64,000 nt of DNA, taken from positions 1 through 64,000 of the forward strand of contig CAZDZL010000011.1 of NCBI GenBank assembly GCA_964509885.1. The letters are read 5' to 3'. The notes beneath the pieces were generated by a model that worked only from the letters and a program-made list of their open reading frames with translations, had not been told where the DNA came from and made no database searches. Below, piece after piece: positions 52,334-60,272 of the stretch; positions within the stretch are counted from its first letter, which is position 1; every line of letters starts with the position of its first letter. This DNA comes from Palsa-1447 sp964509885. Lineage in GTDB: Bacteria > Verrucomicrobiota > Verrucomicrobiia > Opitutales > Opitutaceae. Position numbers and translations under genes: made by a program.

Positions 52334-52960
52334 TCACTTGAGGCCGACGGGGCCGCCGTCGCCTCCGGAGCCCTCGAAGGACTCGTCGATGATGGCCTGC
52401 TGGACAGCCCCGCCCTCGGAGCCATCGCCGCCGAGCGACATGGCGTGCGCGAGGTCCGTCAGGTCCTCCCTCTCCGCAAGCAGCTGCTCCTTGATGAACA
52501 TGTCGCGGGCGATCGAGGCGTTGAGGTTGAAGAAATTCCCGATGCGTAGCCCCGGATGCTCCTTGAACGACAGGTCGATCAGGCCCTTCTCCGTGTAGAG
52601 GTCGAGTGGCCGAAACACGGGCAGCCGGCGCTCGCGCACGACGTACCGGCGCATCACCTCCATTGGCAGGCGGACGATCTGGTTCTTGGGCTTGTCCGCC
52701 TCGCGCGCGTCCGCACGCGGCGCGCCCGCCTTGGGCGTGGGCTCGGGCCTGTAGCCGGGCAAGCCCGACGAGATCTCCGCGGAGACGCCCGGGGACGCCG
52801 GTTGATCGATGCCGGCGGGCGCCGCGGGTGACGGCGCGGGCGCGGCCAAGGCGACGGGGGCAGCGGTTTCGGCGGCCTGCGGCACCGGGGCCGCTCCCTG
52901 CGCGGCGGCGGCCGCCGTGCAGGCCGCGAGCGCGAGGAGAATCTGGAGGGTCCGGTCCAT
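52334..52960 (-). CDS. Secreted low-complexity protein of unknown function
   Basis: 208 residues. Signal peptide (1-21), then an Ala/Pro-rich region (22-75). A folded-looking core (about 90-165) contains QIVRLPMEVMRRYVVRERR and HPGLRIGNFFNLN, and the tail is Gly/Asp/Glu-rich (GGDGSEGGAV, ESFEGSGGDGG). No family is recognised. It is divergent from the ribonuclease gene. It may be a verrucomicrobial envelope protein. Confidence 0.6.
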   Translation of the reverse strand: MDRTLQILLALAACTAAAAAQGAAPVPQAAETAAPVALAAPAPSPAAPAGIDQPASPGVSAEISSGLPGYRPEPTPKAGAPRADAREADKPKNQIVRLPMEVMRRYVVRERRLPVFRPLDLYTEKGLIDLSFKEHPGLRIGNFFNLNASIARDMFIKEQLLAEREDLTDLAHAMSLGGDGSEGGAVQQAIIDESFEGSGGDGGPVGLK

Positions 52961-53069
52961 CGGGGCTCTATACTAAGACGGCCGCGGCGGGGAATGGTTC
53001 CCTTTGGCCGCCCGTGGAAACGCGCCATTTGACCCGGGAAGGCAAACCGGCATTCTCTACGGGAACCCC

Positions 53070-54539
53070 ATGACCAATGACGACCGGAAGCCGCGTCTCG
53101 TCCTCCAGAGGATCGCCCGTCTGGCGATGATCCAGCGGGGCCTCGCCCCCGATTTCCCGCCGGCCGCGGTCAAGGAGCTGTCCTCCATCACCGCGCCCGC
53201 CCCGAGGCCCAATGCCGCTACGCGTGACATGAGGGGCCTTCTCTGGTGCTCGATCGACAATGACGACTCGAGGGACTTGGACCAGCTCACGGTCGGCGAA
53301 GCCCTCCCCGGAGGCGGCGCGACGCTGAGGGTCGCGGTCGCCGACGTCAGCGCCCTTGTCGTGCAGGGTTCGGCCATCGACGGCCACGCGAGGCAGAACA
53401 CCACGTCGGTGTACACGGCGGGAGGGATCTTCCCCATGCTCCCGGAGAAGCTGTCGACGGACCTGACCTCGCTCGGGTTCGCGGTGGACCGCGTCGCGTT
53501 CGTGGTCGAGATGACCTTTGACAAGGACGGCGTCCTCAGGGCCTCCGACGTCTACGAGGCCGCGGTGAACAACAGGGCGAAGCTCGCCTACAACAGCGTA
53601 GCGGCATGGCTGGACGGGAAGGGCCCGATGCCCGCTCCCATCGGCGCCGTGGCGGGCCTCGACGAGAACATCCGCCTGCAGAACAGGGTCGCGCAGCAGC
53701 TGCGGGGGCTGCGCCACATGCGCGGCGCCCTGTCGCTCCAGACCCTCCAAGCGCGCCCAGTCTTTGACGGCGACGTCCTGCGGGACCTCCTGCCCGACCA
53801 GAGCAACGTGGCCAAGAGCCTGATCGAGGAGCTCATGGTGGCCGCCAACGGCGTGACGGCGCGGTATCTCTCATCGAAGAAATTCCCGTCGGTGCGCAGG
53901 GTGGTGCGCACCCCGGCCAAGTGGGACCGGATCGTAGAGCTCGCGGCCCTGAAGGGGTCGACACTGCCCGGCGAGCCGGACGGCAAGGCGCTGGAGGCAT
54001 TCCTCGTCGGCGAGATGAAGGCCAACCCGGGCACGTTCCCCGACCTTTCCCTGAGCATCATCAAGCTCCTCGGCCGGGGCGAGTACGTCGTCGAGTTCCC
54101 CGGTGGGACCGTCGCCGGCCACTTCGGTCTCGCGGTCTCGGACTACGCGCACTCGACCGCGCCGAACCGCCGGTTCCCCGACCTCCTGATCCAGCGCCTC
54201 CTCAAGGCGGCGCTTGCGGGGGCCAAGCCCCCCTACGGGAACGACGAGCTGAGCGCGCTCGCCCAGCACTGCACCGATCAGGAGGAGGCGGCCAAGAAGG
54301 TCGAGCGCCAGGTGGTGAAGTCCGCGGGGGCCATCCTTCTGGCCTCGAGGATTGGGGACACGTTTGACGCGATGGTGACCGGGGCGTCGGAGACGGACAC
54401 GTGGGTCAGGATCTTCCAGCCGCCCGTCGAGGGAAGGCTCGATAAGGGACCCGGCGGCCTCAAGGTCGGCGACCGCCTGCGCGTCCGGTTGACCTACACC
54501 GACGTCGAGCGGGGCTATATCGACTTCTCGGGGGCGTGA
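53070..54539 (+). CDS. Stand-alone RNB-domain ribonuclease (RNase II family)
   Basis: 489 residues, shorter than RNase II or R because the cold-shock and S1 domains are missing or minimal. The catalytic block SIDNDDSRDLDQL gives Asp63, Asp69 and Asp71. In E. coli RNase II a fourth Asp follows (D210), but here it is Gln72, a variant that may define a subfamily. YAHSTAPNRRFPDLLIQR (about 360-378) is the second RNB signature. It should degrade RNA 3' to 5', but the Gln may lower activity. Start at 53070 (ATG) replaces a longer frame with a poor N-terminus. Confidence 0.85.
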   Translation: MTNDDRKPRLVLQRIARLAMIQRGLAPDFPPAAVKELSSITAPAPRPNAATRDMRGLLWCSIDNDDSRDLDQLTVGEALPGGGATLRVAVADVSALVVQGSAIDGHARQNTTSVYTAGGIFPMLPEKLSTDLTSLGFAVDRVAFVVEMTFDKDGVLRASDVYEAAVNNRAKLAYNSVAAWLDGKGPMPAPIGAVAGLDENIRLQNRVAQQLRGLRHMRGALSLQTLQARPVFDGDVLRDLLPDQSNVAKSLIEELMVAANGVTARYLSSKKFPSVRRVVRTPAKWDRIVELAALKGSTLPGEPDGKALEAFLVGEMKANPGTFPDLSLSIIKLLGRGEYVVEFPGGTVAGHFGLAVSDYAHSTAPNRRFPDLLIQRLLKAALAGAKPPYGNDELSALAQHCTDQEEAAKKVERQVVKSAGAILLASRIGDTFDAMVTGASETDTWVRIFQPPVEGRLDKGPGGLKVGDRLRVRLTYTDVERGYIDFSGA

Positions 54540-54548
54540 CGGGCACCG

Positions 54549-55088
54549 CTACCCGGCCAACCCGCCCTGCACGAGGAACACGATGCCGGCCACGCCGAAG
54601 GCCAGGCTGACGAACCAGAACGCCTTGCGGTTGGTCAGAGCCGATATCGCGCCGACGGCAATCGCTATCTGGAACAGCGTGACCGCGCGCGCAAAGATGA
54701 CGTGCCTCCTCAGGTGCTCCTCCGCGGAATGCTGCTTCTCGCCGGCCTCGGCGGAGATGTCGTCCTGGTCCTTCTTGTAGCCCGCCAGCTTCTGCACGTC
54801 CTTGGCAGCGATGGGCTTGCCCTCGGCCTCGAGCAGTTCCATCTTTGAACCCAGGACGGCGGCCTTGATGCCCTTGGCCTGGTAGTAGGCCCACCTGTCC
54901 GAGCTCTGGATCTGGTCGACCATAGCCTCATTTGCGTGGTGGCCCGCGAGGAGCGAACACACCGCGGCGAACCCCGCGAGAAGGGCCGAGCTGAGCGCCA
55001 CGCCCAACATCCACGGCGCCTTGCCGTGCTCGGCCCTGTGCTCCATCTCCTCGTGCAGGTGCTCGGTCGGTACCTCGGGATCTTCCAT
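54549..55088 (-). CDS. DUF4337-type membrane protein
   Basis: 179 residues. An acidic N-terminus (MEDPEVPTEHLHEEMEH...) precedes one membrane helix (about 27-48, VALSSALLAGFAAVCSLLAG). A coiled-coil-like region (KMELLEAEG...AEEHLRRH) follows, then two C-terminal helices (about 120-145 and 150-172). DUF4337 proteins have this shape, and their function is unknown. ATG 55088 is chosen because the longer frame would add residues overlapping an inverted repeat. It lies downstream of the barrel protein gene, across a terminator-like hairpin. Confidence 0.65.
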   Translation of the reverse strand: MEDPEVPTEHLHEEMEHRAEHGKAPWMLGVALSSALLAGFAAVCSLLAGHHANEAMVDQIQSSDRWAYYQAKGIKAAVLGSKMELLEAEGKPIAAKDVQKLAGYKKDQDDISAEAGEKQHSAEEHLRRHVIFARAVTLFQIAIAVGAISALTNRKAFWFVSLAFGVAGIVFLVQGGLAG

Positions 55089-55146
55089 GGTCTCCCCTAG
55101 CAAGCCGAGCCCGGGCGCGCGGCCAAGCCAAAATCGCGGGCACGAC

Positions 55147-55178
55147 AAAGCCGGGCTGCGCCAAGGGCGCGGCCCGGC
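55147..55178 (-). terminator. Hairpin terminator after the outer-membrane barrel gene
   Basis: On the minus strand GCCGGGC (55178-55172) pairs with GCCCGGC (55156-55150). An inner GCGCC/GGCGC stem (55170-55158) and a CTT loop are separated from the outer stem by one mismatch. TTTG follows (55149-55146), a short T run. It probably ends the barrel transcript before the DUF4337 gene. Confidence 0.55.
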
Positions 55179-55201
55179 AGGTCGGCCGGTCGCTCAACCG
55201 G

Positions 55202-55900
55202 TCAGAAGCGGTAGCTCACGGCCCCGAGCAGGCCCCAGTCACTCGTGCTGTGCTGGTCCAGGTCCGCGGTCAGCGACGCGTTCCAGAGGTGCGTGATCCG
55301 GTAGGTCGCCTTGACGCCGTAGTCCACGAGGTGGTTCGGCATGTTGGCCAGCGGAAGCCCGTGGTTGTAGAGGTGCGGCTCTGCCTGGTACTCGACGAAC
55401 GGCGCAAGCGCCATGTTCCTCAGGACCTGGAACTCGACGCCCCCGATACCGGTGTAGGCGAACGACCTGCGGCTCGCGTTCGCCGCGTGCTCCCAGGAAT
55501 AGCCCGCGTCGGCGGTCAGGAACGGCTTGCCCCACGGCTCGGATAGGAACCCGGTGAAGCCCATGAGAGCCTCGTCCCGGCGGTCGCTGAAGCCGTTGGC
55601 GGCGCCGTCCAGGTGGCTGTACGTGAAGTTCACGTCGGCCCCGAGAACGCCGCTCCTGTAGACGTTCGCGTTCGAGATGAACTCGTACTGGTGGAGGTCG
55701 GAGGGGCTCCCCTCCTGCTTCTGGTAGCCGTAGCCGAGCTCCGCGTAGTTGGTGCCCACGAGCCCGGGCCCGGAGTTGACGACGGCGGGATCGGGCTGTG
55801 TGGCCGGCGAGTCCTGCATCGACTGGGCCGATGCTGAGATAGCCAGGCCGAGCGCGAGCACGGACACGAGGCTGGTTTGTTTAATATTTATTTTCTTCAT
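55202..55900 (-). CDS. Outer-membrane beta-barrel protein
   Basis: 232 residues. A signal peptide (MKKINIKQTSLVSVLALGLAISASA) is followed by alternating strands (ELGYGYQKQ, FISNANVYRSG, DVNFTYSHLDG, LTADAGYSWEHA, DYGVKATYRI). The last strand, LLGAVSYRF, ends in Phe as needed for BAM-assisted insertion. There are about eight strands, so a small porin-like or structural barrel. No specific family is recognised. The 5' end has a TACAAT-like -10 just ahead of the start and a palindrome further upstream. Confidence 0.75.
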   Translation of the reverse strand: MKKINIKQTSLVSVLALGLAISASAQSMQDSPATQPDPAVVNSGPGLVGTNYAELGYGYQKQEGSPSDLHQYEFISNANVYRSGVLGADVNFTYSHLDGAANGFSDRRDEALMGFTGFLSEPWGKPFLTADAGYSWEHAANASRRSFAYTGIGGVEFQVLRNMALAPFVEYQAEPHLYNHGLPLANMPNHLVDYGVKATYRITHLWNASLTADLDQHSTSDWGLLGAVSYRF

Positions 55901-55926
55901 TGTATCTAGGTTTTGGATATACCGAG

Positions 55927-55942
55927 GCGGTCCCGTGACCGC
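55927..55942. promoter_or_regulatory. Inverted repeat upstream of the barrel gene
   Basis: GCGGTC-CCGT-GACCGC forms a perfect 6-bp stem with a 4-nt loop, located 26 bases upstream of the barrel start. It may be an operator or a 5' mRNA stem. No regulator can be assigned. Confidence 0.35.
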
Positions 55943-56236
55943 TCAGCTCCCAGTTTGACCCCGCAGGCAAAAAAAGTTCCCGGGGGTGGCCGCGAATGCG
56001 CGCCGTTCGCCGCGGTTGCGCATTGCACGATTGCGCGGCGCGGGCCCCGCCGGCTGGCGCCGCCGCGCCTCGCGACGAAATATTTTTCCCGATGCCGGCG
56101 GGAAAGGCCGCCAGGCGCTTGCGGTCCGGCCGATTGCGGAGCAGGTTGGGCCATGACTCCCTGGCGGGCGGCCCCAGATACACGGAACAGTGCGCCTTCG
56201 GGCCCTGTCCAACCGAGCGCGGGGCCCCGTCTGAAA
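55943..56236. other. Intergenic region with divergent starts, no gene seen
   Basis: About 290 bases between the barrel gene (minus) and the Trp/Gly-rich protein gene (plus). The middle contains repeated TTGCGC/ATTGC elements (56015-56040) and GC-rich stretches. Open frames here are extensions of other genes with unlikely composition. It probably holds promoters for both genes. No clear -35/-10 pair was found. Confidence 0.4.
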
Positions 56237-56989
56237 ATGATCCAAAACATGAACTCAAGAATCCGAATCGTCCTGGCAGGGCTTGCATGCGCGGTCGCGT
56301 GCGCCGTCGCGGTGGCCGATATGCCCCCGCCCGCGGCCGATGTTCAGATCTCGGGCCCGGCCCCCTCGCAGGCCCACGTCTGGATGTCCGGCCACTGGAA
56401 CTCCGAGGGCGGCCAGTGGAAGTGGGCCGCGGCCCACTGGGAGCTCCCGCCCTCAAGGAGCGCGATATGGGTCGTCGGGCACTGGGCCCCGTCCGGCGGC
56501 AACTGGGTCTGGGTCAACGGCGCCTGGAGCATAGCCGAGGAGCCGCAGGCGCAGGCGGGTCCGCCGCAGCCCCCAGGCACGCTCGCGGAGGCACCGCAGG
56601 CCGGCGCCATGCCGGGAACCCCTGCTCCCTACGTCGACGGCCAGCTCCAGGCGCAGTACGGGCCGGGCGGCGTGGTCCGCCAGGCGTACCCTGTGGCGGG
56701 CACGACCGATTACGGCCCCGAGGACGCCTATCCCGCCTACTATCCGGCCTACGACTACTCCTCGTATGGCTACCCGGCCTACGGGTATCCGGCCTACGGC
56801 TGGGCGGGCTACCCAGTGTACTGGGGCCTGCCCGGGGTTTCCTTCGGATTCGGGTGGGGCCCGGGATTCCGGGGCTGGGGACGCGGCGGCTATGGCTACG
56901 GCCACGGCGGCGGGCGCGGGTTCGGCGGGCATGGGTCCGGCGGACAGACGCACTTCTCGCACGGCGGCTCGGGCCATTTCGGCCACTGA
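56237..56989 (+). CDS. Secreted YXWGXW-repeat, Tyr/Gly-rich protein
   Basis: 250 residues. Signal peptide (about 1-28). Residues 45-100 hold two related blocks, HVWMSGHWNSEGGQWKW and IWVVGHWAPSGGNWVWV, which match YXWGXW repeats (beta strands with Trp and Gly at fixed positions). The second half is a low-complexity Tyr/Pro/Ala stretch (YPAYYPAYDY, GYPAYGYPAYGW), and the C-terminus is Gly/His-rich (GYGHGGGRGFGGHG), which could bind metal or glycan. Start is the ATG at 56237. A second ATG at 56249 is also possible. Function unknown, probably envelope-associated. Confidence 0.7.
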   Translation: MIQNMNSRIRIVLAGLACAVACAVAVADMPPPAADVQISGPAPSQAHVWMSGHWNSEGGQWKWAAAHWELPPSRSAIWVVGHWAPSGGNWVWVNGAWSIAEEPQAQAGPPQPPGTLAEAPQAGAMPGTPAPYVDGQLQAQYGPGGVVRQAYPVAGTTDYGPEDAYPAYYPAYDYSSYGYPAYGYPAYGWAGYPVYWGLPGVSFGFGWGPGFRGWGRGGYGYGHGGGRGFGGHGSGGQTHFSHGGSGHFGH

Positions 56990-57004
56990 CGCGCCCCGGG
57001 GCGG

Positions 57005-57976
57005 CTATTTCTCCGGCACCGTGCCGAGGGACTTCGGCTCGCCAATCTCCACGTGGCCCTCGGGAAGGGGCCTGCGCAGGAGCCCGTGGCTGTCCTGGCC
57101 GAAATACTGGGAGGCGTACCCCACCATCGCGGGCAGGAGCTTCTCGAAGTCCGCCCCGCGCTCGCGGACGCTGAAGCGGGTCACCCAGAGCAGGCTGTGC
57201 TTCTTCTGCCTCCAGAGCGCCTGGTAGTCGTACGCCATCAGCACCACGAAGTACCGGTTCTCCTCGACCTCGGCGATCAGGTCCTCGCGGCGGCGCGTCT
57301 GCGGCGTCGCGCCCACCTGACTCATCTCCGCCAGCGCCTCGTCGTAGCCGAGAAGCATGGCGTTCTTCGTGTCGGCCTGGTCGCGCTGGAAGTTCTCTGC
57401 AAGCGCCTCCGCCATGGCCCCGTCGTCCTCGGACTGGCGCGCGCTCTGCGTCGCCGCGTTCTGGCGCGCCGCCTGGTTTGCGCCCGCGCCGCCTCCCGCG
57501 GCGCCGGCGGCCTTTGCCGCCGGGGGCGGCGTGGGCGGGGGCTTCGAGTGCTGGCTGCGCTGGAGATTCTGGTAGCCGATCGACTCGGAGGCCCCGGCGG
57601 TCCCTGTCGTCGTGCCCCAGTAGACCATGATCAGCAGTTTCGTGTTCTCCGGGTTGCGGTCCTCGACGGGCACGTAGTTCTTCTTCGCGAGCGGCTCGGC
57701 GATGACTCTCACCACGTCCATGAAGGTGAGCTTGTCGATCGTGGGGTCGTCGGTCGCCCCCCCGAGGTGCCCTCCCTCGCCGAATGTGTACGTCTCGGGC
57801 TGGAAGGAGCCGTCCGCCAGCTTCACGCGGGCGTAGCCGTCGCTGACCGTGGACCGCACAGCGGCGATCTCGCCGTCGCTCTGCGCGAGGGCGGGCAGCG
57901 CGGCCGCGCCGGCAAGGAGGCCCGCCAGGGCGCGGAGCGCGCGCGGGAACCCAGGCAGGTCGGCGCGGAGATTCAT
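57005..57976 (-). CDS. Secreted protein of unknown function
   Basis: 323 residues. A signal peptide (1-31) is followed by a globular region (40-140, VKLADGSFQPETYTFGEGG) and a low-complexity insertion rich in Pro/Ala/Gly/Gln (about 145-185). A second globular region contains RREDLIAEVEENRYFVVLMAYDYQALWRQKK, ending YFGQDSHGLLRRPLPEG. No family recognised. Only 15 bases separate its stop from the Trp-rich gene's stop on the other strand. Confidence 0.6.
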   Translation of the reverse strand: MNLRADLPGFPRALRALAGLLAGAAALPALAQSDGEIAAVRSTVSDGYARVKLADGSFQPETYTFGEGGHLGGATDDPTIDKLTFMDVVRVIAEPLAKKNYVPVEDRNPENTKLLIMVYWGTTTGTAGASESIGYQNLQRSQHSKPPPTPPPAAKAAGAAGGGAGANQAARQNAATQSARQSEDDGAMAEALAENFQRDQADTKNAMLLGYDEALAEMSQVGATPQTRRREDLIAEVEENRYFVVLMAYDYQALWRQKKHSLLWVTRFSVRERGADFEKLLPAMVGYASQYFGQDSHGLLRRPLPEGHVEIGEPKSLGTVPEK

Positions 57977-58081
57977 TCGGGGAGGGGTACTTCTGACTCA
58001 ACACCGCCCGGGGGGATTCCCCTTCGGCAAAACCTCGCGTAAGGAATCGCCTTTTGCTGCCCCCGGCCCCACGATCCGCTC

Positions 58082-58249
58082 GTGAACAAGCTCTGCATCT
58101 TCGGCGGCTCGCTCGTCGGCGGGTACGTCGCAGGGTACATGGTTTCCAGCTACGGGATGATGACCGAGGTCATCGTAAGCGGCATCGGCAGCATGGTGGG
58201 CGTCTATCTGGGTTGGAAGCTCGCCCGGCGCATCGAACGCGGGTACTAG
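58082..58249 (+). CDS. Tiny membrane protein with Gly-rich helices
   Basis: 55 residues, GTG start at 58082. Two hydrophobic Gly-rich helices (about 5-23, FGGSLVGGYVAGYMV, and 29-46, VIVSGIGSMVGVYLGW) joined by a short loop (SSYGMMTE), ending in a basic LARRIERGY tail. The packed GxxxG-like spacing suggests tight helix pairing, as in glycine-zipper proteins. High third-position GC and a stop well before the next gene support a real gene. The function is unknown. Confidence 0.55.
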   Translation: MNKLCIFGGSLVGGYVAGYMVSSYGMMTEVIVSGIGSMVGVYLGWKLARRIERGY

Positions 58250-58261
58250 GGACCGGGGCCT

Positions 58262-59164
58262 TCAGTCCGGCTCCACGTGGACCGTGACATCGCTCACCCG
58301 CAGGCGTGAGCCGAGCAGCTTGTCCTTCACGGCATGGGCGATCTCGTGGCCCTCACGCACGCTGAGGGCGCCCTCGACGCGGATCTGGATATCGACCAGG
58401 TAGCTCAGCCCGCTCTTGCGGATGCGGCACTTGTCGAGGCTCGCGACGCCAGAGACGTGCGCTGCGATCTCCCGCACGTCCCGCTCCATCTTCGCGGGCA
58501 CGGCGATGTCCATCACCTCGTTGAGCGCCCTGCGGAATATCTTAATGCCGTTGTAGGCGATCACGGCCGACGCAACGAGCGCGGCCCAGCCGTCGGCCGC
58601 GGCGTACCCCGGCCCCCCGACGACGGCAATCGAGATGCCGATGAAGGCCGCAGCCGACGTCATGGCGTCCGAGAGGTGGTGCCAGGACTCGGCCCCGAGC
58701 GCCGTGCTCTCGGTGTCGCGCCCGACGGCCTCCAGGCGCCTGGAAAAGACGACCTTGGCGGCGACGACCCCCGCGAGGATGAGGAGTGTCCACCACTGCG
58801 GCAGGCGCTGCGGGTCGCGGATCTCGGTCACCGCGTGCCAGCCGATGCCGACGCCGGCGACGAGGACCACGACCGCGGTGAAGAGCCCGGCGACCGCCTC
58901 GGCCTTCCCGTGGCCGTAGGGATGGTCGGCGTCGGGCGGCCGGGCCGCCCACTTGAACCCGGCCCAGATGAGGATCGATATCGCGATGTCACTCATCGAC
59001 TCCACCCCGTCGGCCACGAGCGCGTAGGCGTGGCCGACGACGCCCCCGGCGACCTTGATCACCGCGAGGACGGCGTTGAGCACCATCCCGCGCACGACGA
59101 GCCGCGCGCCCTTGAGCGCACGGTCCACGGTCGCCGCATGGTGGGGGGGCAGAGTCTCGGGCAT
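58262..59164 (-). CDS. Cation diffusion facilitator transporter
   Basis: 300 residues. Six-helix membrane domain (about 20-220), then a cytoplasmic C-terminal domain (LSYLVDIQIRVEGALSVREGHEI). HPYGHGKAEAVAG between helices two and three is typical. The metal site reads ESMSD in helix two (Glu55, Asp59) and HHLSD in helix five, so an ExxxD replaces the HxxxD or DxxxD of many Zn/Mn/Fe CDFs. It exports divalent cations (Zn, Mn, Fe) using protons. Which metal is unclear. Confidence 0.88.
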   Translation of the reverse strand: MPETLPPHHAATVDRALKGARLVVRGMVLNAVLAVIKVAGGVVGHAYALVADGVESMSDIAISILIWAGFKWAARPPDADHPYGHGKAEAVAGLFTAVVVLVAGVGIGWHAVTEIRDPQRLPQWWTLLILAGVVAAKVVFSRRLEAVGRDTESTALGAESWHHLSDAMTSAAAFIGISIAVVGGPGYAAADGWAALVASAVIAYNGIKIFRRALNEVMDIAVPAKMERDVREIAAHVSGVASLDKCRIRKSGLSYLVDIQIRVEGALSVREGHEIAHAVKDKLLGSRLRVSDVTVHVEPD

Positions 59165-59272
59165 CGCGCCTTGGACGCTGGGGCTCCCGAGGAAAATCTC
59201 AACACCTCGCCGTTGACCCCCGGGGCATTCGCTTCAAGATCCCGCGACGCCATGGCCGCCCGAACGAGCTCA

Positions 59273-59707
59273 ATGCCGCACGACCCCGTGAAGCAGTTCT
59301 CGGTGTTTGCCGAGAACCGGGTGGGACGCCTCTACGACCTGACGTCGCTCCTGAAGGACAACAACGTCCACATCATGGCCATCACGGTCCTCGACACCAC
59401 GGACAGCTCGATCATCCGGGTGGTCGTCGACGATCCGACGAAGGCGCGCGAGCTCATGGTGAGCAACGACTTCCCCTACGGGGAGTGCGACATACTCGCG
59501 GTCGAGATCGGCGACGAGTCGGAGCTGCGCGGCGTGCTCGCGGCCCTCCTGGAGGCGGAGATAAACACCCACTACGTCTACAGCTTCATAAAGCGGCCCG
59601 CCGACCGATGCGCCGTCGCCATCAGCGCCGAGGAGCCGGAAACCGCGGCCCAGGCCCTGGGCAAGCGGGGGTTCAAGGTCCTCCAGCAGAGCGATATCTC
59701 GAGATAG
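59273..59707 (+). CDS. Small protein with two ACT domains
   Basis: 144 residues. Two ACT-like beta-alpha-beta units: KQFSVFAENRVGRLYDLTSLL (about 7-70) and DESELRGVLAALLEAEINTHYVYSFI (about 80-140). The pattern ENRVGRL is typical of ACT regulators of acetolactate synthase or amino-acid enzymes. A stand-alone double ACT usually binds amino acids and regulates a partner enzyme. The ATG at 59273 is listed; one seven codons upstream (59252) is equally possible. It converges on the DUF3299 gene with five bases between stops. Confidence 0.8.
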   Translation: MPHDPVKQFSVFAENRVGRLYDLTSLLKDNNVHIMAITVLDTTDSSIIRVVVDDPTKARELMVSNDFPYGECDILAVEIGDESELRGVLAALLEAEINTHYVYSFIKRPADRCAVAISAEEPETAAQALGKRGFKVLQQSDISR

Positions 59708-59712
59708 GCGCC

Positions 59713-60222
59713 CTACTCCACCACCTGGCCGGGCCCCTCGGCCTCCAGCTGGTAGATGCCCGTCATGTAGCCGCTCTCGAAGGTCGGGTTGACCCTGAAG
59801 GTCCCGTGGAAGGCGATCGGAACATCCTGCGTGATGGGCACCCCCTTGGGGATCCTCACGATGACCCAGTCGTTCATGTTGGGCACGACGCCGTAGCAGC
59901 ACGCCATCTGGTTGGCCATCAGCAGGAATTCGACGGCCTTTCCGTTCTCGAGCTTCGTCGGAAGCATGAAGCCTGTCACGATGGCCTTCTTCCCGTTCCA
60001 TCCCCTGACCGCAGGGGGGATCTGCTCCTCGCCTGTCGGGGGCGCCGCCTTCGGGTTGGCGAGGGGGTCGTACTCCGGGGCGATGAACTTGAAGCTCGAG
60101 AGCCGGTCGAACCCGAGCTTGAGGTAGCCGTTGTCGACCTCGGGCGCGGGAATCTGCAGCTGTGCCGTCTCGCCGGGGGCGGCGAGCGGGACCAAGGCAA
60201 GGGCTAGGAAAAGGAGCCTCAC
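59713..60222 (-). CDS. DUF3299 secreted protein
   Basis: 169 residues. A signal peptide starts at the GTG at 60222 (VRLLFLALALVPLAAPG). The core GKKAIVTGFMLPTKLENGKAVEFLLMANQMACCYG, with paired Cys and the PNMND segment, is the DUF3299 hallmark. Family function is unknown, but members often sit beside ABC transporters of the MacB/LolE type. Here it follows the permease by 50 bases in a likely three-gene operon (ATPase, permease, DUF3299). An in-frame GTG three codons upstream is an alternative start. Confidence 0.8.
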   Translation of the reverse strand: MRLLFLALALVPLAAPGETAQLQIPAPEVDNGYLKLGFDRLSSFKFIAPEYDPLANPKAAPPTGEEQIPPAVRGWNGKKAIVTGFMLPTKLENGKAVEFLLMANQMACCYGVVPNMNDWVIVRIPKGVPITQDVPIAFHGTFRVNPTFESGYMTGIYQLEAEGPGQVVE

Positions 60223-60272
60223 GCCCCACACTACCACAACCGCGCGCTTCGTCAAAGGGCCTTGTGCGCCGC

